Origin: Sphagnum compactum
Taxonomy: Eukaryota; Bryophyta; Sphagnopsida; Sphagnales
Reading direction: 5' to 3'
NCBI GenBank assembly: GCA_965153455.1
Contig: OZ234501.1
Location: 8,246,001-8,310,000 of the forward strand
Length of the DNA stretch: 64,000 nt
In this document: one piece after another, positions 61,552-64,000 of the stretch
How positions within the stretch are numbered: the stretch's first letter is position 1
Layout of the letters: each line of letters opens with the position of its first letter
Notes under the pieces: model-generated
The model's database searches: none
What the model was told of the DNA's origin: nothing
Seen by the model: the letters and a program-made list of their open reading frames with translations, nothing else
Translations under genes and position numbers: made by a program

Positions 61552-64000
61552 CCCACAAGCTCAAGCTTCTTCACCTCAAAGCTTTTTTCCTTCTTGTAGA
61601 GTGCACTAGACCTCAATCATCAGCAGATCAGAGCTCAGCTTAGATCATCATCAGAATGTTTTCCAGGCTGAGCCCTGCACATGGAAACAGATCCTTCTCA
61701 TCAAACAGAGATAGTCCACAAGAGATAGTCCAATTGCAGCTCCAGGGATGGCCAAGCACCTGGATCAGGACCATTGAGCCAAAGCCAGGGGACACATATC
61801 ATCATCAGATCTTCCTGGATCATGCAAAACAAGCAGCTGTCTTCTTACAGTGCCAAGCCGAGTGCTATGTCATGAAGATGCATCTCAAAGCTTGCTGATG
61901 AACCTTGTTGTTGGCATCACTTGCCCGAAAGCAGCTTTTTCAAGAGCTTGACTTTGTTTCAAACTTTTGTTGAGGATTTGTAAAAACTGAAGATGTCAGA
62001 TCACACACACAAAAGTTGATCAATTTCTCCATGACTTTTCCATCAATTCCTGCTCCTCTTGATCAATTTAGATCTTCAACAGTCCAAAATACTTTTGCAA
62101 ATTTCCTCTTTGTGGCTTCTGCTTCAACTGTGCAGAATTGCTTCTTCTTGGGTGCAGTATTGCATCTTCTTCAACTGTGCACTAATGATGGATGTGCAAT
62201 GCAGCTGGTTAAGGATCACAGAAACAAACAAACAGACAATGACTGCAAATTATGGCTTCTTCTACTGGCGATGAAATCAGTAGGGTTGTAATAGTCATGG
62301 CCACCAGCAGCTTGTTAATTGTGATGAAGGTGATGAAAATTTGACCACTTTGTGAGAATTTCTTGTTTAAAGGTTATGATTGCATTCATTTGTGATGTCA
62401 CCTTCAAATTGTTTGTTGTTCTGCTGTTATTTCTCTGGAATTTTTTCATACATTTTATGTATGTGTGTGTGGAGTTGTGTGAAGAGTGGATATGTTGGGA
62501 TTGTTATGTGTAAGTAAGCATTTGAGGATTTCTCTTTGGAGAAGTTTGAGGGAAGAAATTAGGAATTTGTGACTCTGTGTAATGATCTCTACACTGAGTT
62601 TCTTTGCTTCTTGAAAAGAAGGAAATGTTGAATTGGGTGTTAACAAACAGATACAATCAAAATAAAAATGTATTGTAAGGCCATTTTGCAAAAAGTTTAC
62701 GTGTGCATATTTTTACCAGCATGTTGCACTCAATTTGTGGGTATGCTTTGTTTGTGTGACTTTGTCAGTTGTGATGTGAAGTGTTTGGGCACAGGCACCA
62801 ATCTATTAGCATATGGCAATTTTTGTTTTGACAATTAGGAACAAGCCATTAGGCCCAAGGGCCCTCTATTGGTGGGAGGAGGAGGCTATGACACTGTCAA
62901 CTGACAAGAGTGTGGTGTTAACTTATGTGTTCATCATCTCATAATGCCTCTTATCATCAGGTTCAATCTCACATAAGAGACCTTGCACTGAATGCCCCAC
63001 AGGAGTCATCAAAGAGCTTTCTACAACTCCATACATGGACACCATTGTATTGCTTAACCACTTTCTTTCTACAACTCCATATGTGGACACCATTGTATTG
63101 CTTAATCACTTTCTTTCTACAACTCCTTATGGGGACACCAATGTAATGCTTAACCACTTTCTTGCACACATAGTGGAGGGAGGAGAGAAGAAAGGATGAC
63201 CCCAATTCCTGCATCGACCAAAAATTTACATAGTGGTTCCATGGTAGCCTGAAGGGTGCAAGCTGATTCACTCAGGTCTCCCAAACTACAACAGACAGAG
63301 CATGTTTAAACAAAACTTGAATGCTGAAAACTTCTGAAGAACAAACAGGAAATGGTCTCCAGAGAAAGGTCTTTCCATGATTATGTAAATTTTGTAGGTG
63401 TCCACATTGACTAGGTTTCTATTAACGGCCTCATCATTTGAAGGCATTGTGGCATCATAAGTCACGGGTATGCATAGGGTACTTCAAGATGCACCCTTGG
63501 AAACTAGAGAGCTCCGCAAAATGACAGATATTTTCCAATATGATGCCTTCACAATGTCCTTCACTCTTGTTTGTCCATGTGTGCAGCATGTATCAATCTG
63601 TGTGGTCTTGCATGCAGTCTTACCAAATCAGAAAGTGCAAGCAACAAAAACAGGTTACCGCTTATTCCATGAGCTATTAAATGTATGGCATTATATTGAA
63701 TTGTATGCAGAGGCCACAAACACAAAGCATCCGTGATGATACAGCCCACAGAAAGTACACTACCACAGCCCTTCAGCAAGTTTGTATTGCCAAAGTATTC
63801 AGAACCTGAAATCATTCTCAGCTGGTCACTCCTCAACCGGAGGTTGATTAACCATTTTTGCACAGCTAATGCACAGGGTTAAATGGGTTTTGCAATCTAC
63901 ATTACAAGTTGGGGGGAGGGGTTTCTTCCCAGGGTCCTGATGCATTGTTCAAGTGCAGAAAAATGAGCAAGTTTCATATCAACTACTAGATCTTCTATCT
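61552..64000. other. Downstream region of the GGCT-like gene, no gene recognised
   Basis: The 3' UTR is probably followed by intergenic DNA with a 48-bp triplicate (63017-63165). An 80-codon frame at 61656-61898 and frames at 63470-63863 have no recognisable similarity and lack splice support. A gene entering from the right edge cannot be excluded. Confidence 0.45.
63017..63165. repeat. Tandem repeat, 48-bp unit, three copies
   Basis: CTTTCTACAACTCC(A/T)TA followed by GGACACCA(T/A)TGTA(T/A)TGCTTAA starts at 63017, 63065 and 63113. Reading through all three gives repeated PLYCL-type peptides that are not a gene. Confidence 0.93.

Noticed and set aside
61656-61898. 80-codon frame after the GGCT-like gene
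   Set aside because: Lies in the likely 3' UTR, with no similarity and no splice evidence.
63470-63863. Overlapping frames of 88 and 100 codons near the right edge
   Set aside because: Both strands are open over the same bases, with no recognised motifs; probably chance.

Overview
This window is nuclear DNA from a plant. Genes are split by short, mostly GT-AG introns, intergenic DNA is AT-rich, telomere-type TTTAGGG boxes occur, and several products belong to plant-type families (a group-II truncated haemoglobin like Arabidopsis GLB3, the cyclophilin CYP57, a plastid-type carbamoyl-phosphate synthase small subunit, a P-class PPR protein). Scarce recognisable retroelements and an intronless plastid carA gene would fit a non-flowering land plant, but that is inference; the species cannot be named from the sequence. 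Most genes were reconstructed by hand from splice sites, reading-frame phase and remembered family similarity, so exon ends are predictions.

Layout. 0.3-3.6 kb (+): S-nitrosoglutathione reductase / class III alcohol dehydrogenase, first exon missing. 4.5-6.3 kb (-): proline-rich protein of unknown function. 7.3-8.5 kb (+): Josephin-type deubiquitinase. 8.9-11.1 kb (-): AP180/CALM-type ANTH clathrin-assembly protein. 11.2-12.4 kb: tandem repeats with an inverted relative at 18.8-19.2 kb, on either side of 6 kb of AT-rich DNA. 19.4-20.8 kb (-): coding-like stretches that cannot be joined. 21.2-24.2 kb (-): five-exon PPR protein. 26.8-29.7 kb (-): membrane/coiled-coil protein. 30.4-34.3 kb (+): CYP57/CWC27 spliceosomal cyclophilin, 11 exons. 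40.3-41.8 kb (+): carA, one exon. 45.0-47.0 kb: non-autonomous CACTA-like DNA transposon. 47.8-49.8 kb (-): decayed Ty1/copia remnant. 52.4-53.6 kb (+): GLB3-type truncated haemoglobin. 60.4-61.6 kb (+): gamma-glutamylcyclotransferase-like (AIG2-like) protein. The rest is intergenic with minisatellites, microsatellites and two notable hairpins.

The genes are single housekeeping or regulatory loci, not a functional cluster. A loose theme is nitric oxide and glutathione chemistry (GSNOR, truncated haemoglobin, GGCT-like), but these genes lie 50-60 kb apart and the association is probably chance. Two head-to-head pairs (4.5/7.3 kb and 29.7/30.4 kb) may share promoter regions.

I found no convincing new multi-gene system. 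The best leads are the CACTA-like element, the inverted 11.2/18.8 kb duplication with a repeated MSGEIAR short ORF, the perfect 21-bp-stem hairpin at 55.5 kb, the GC-rich hairpin at 58.1 kb, the unresolved coding-like block at 19.4-20.8 kb, and unusual splicing (two GC-AG introns and one putative 60-nt intron).
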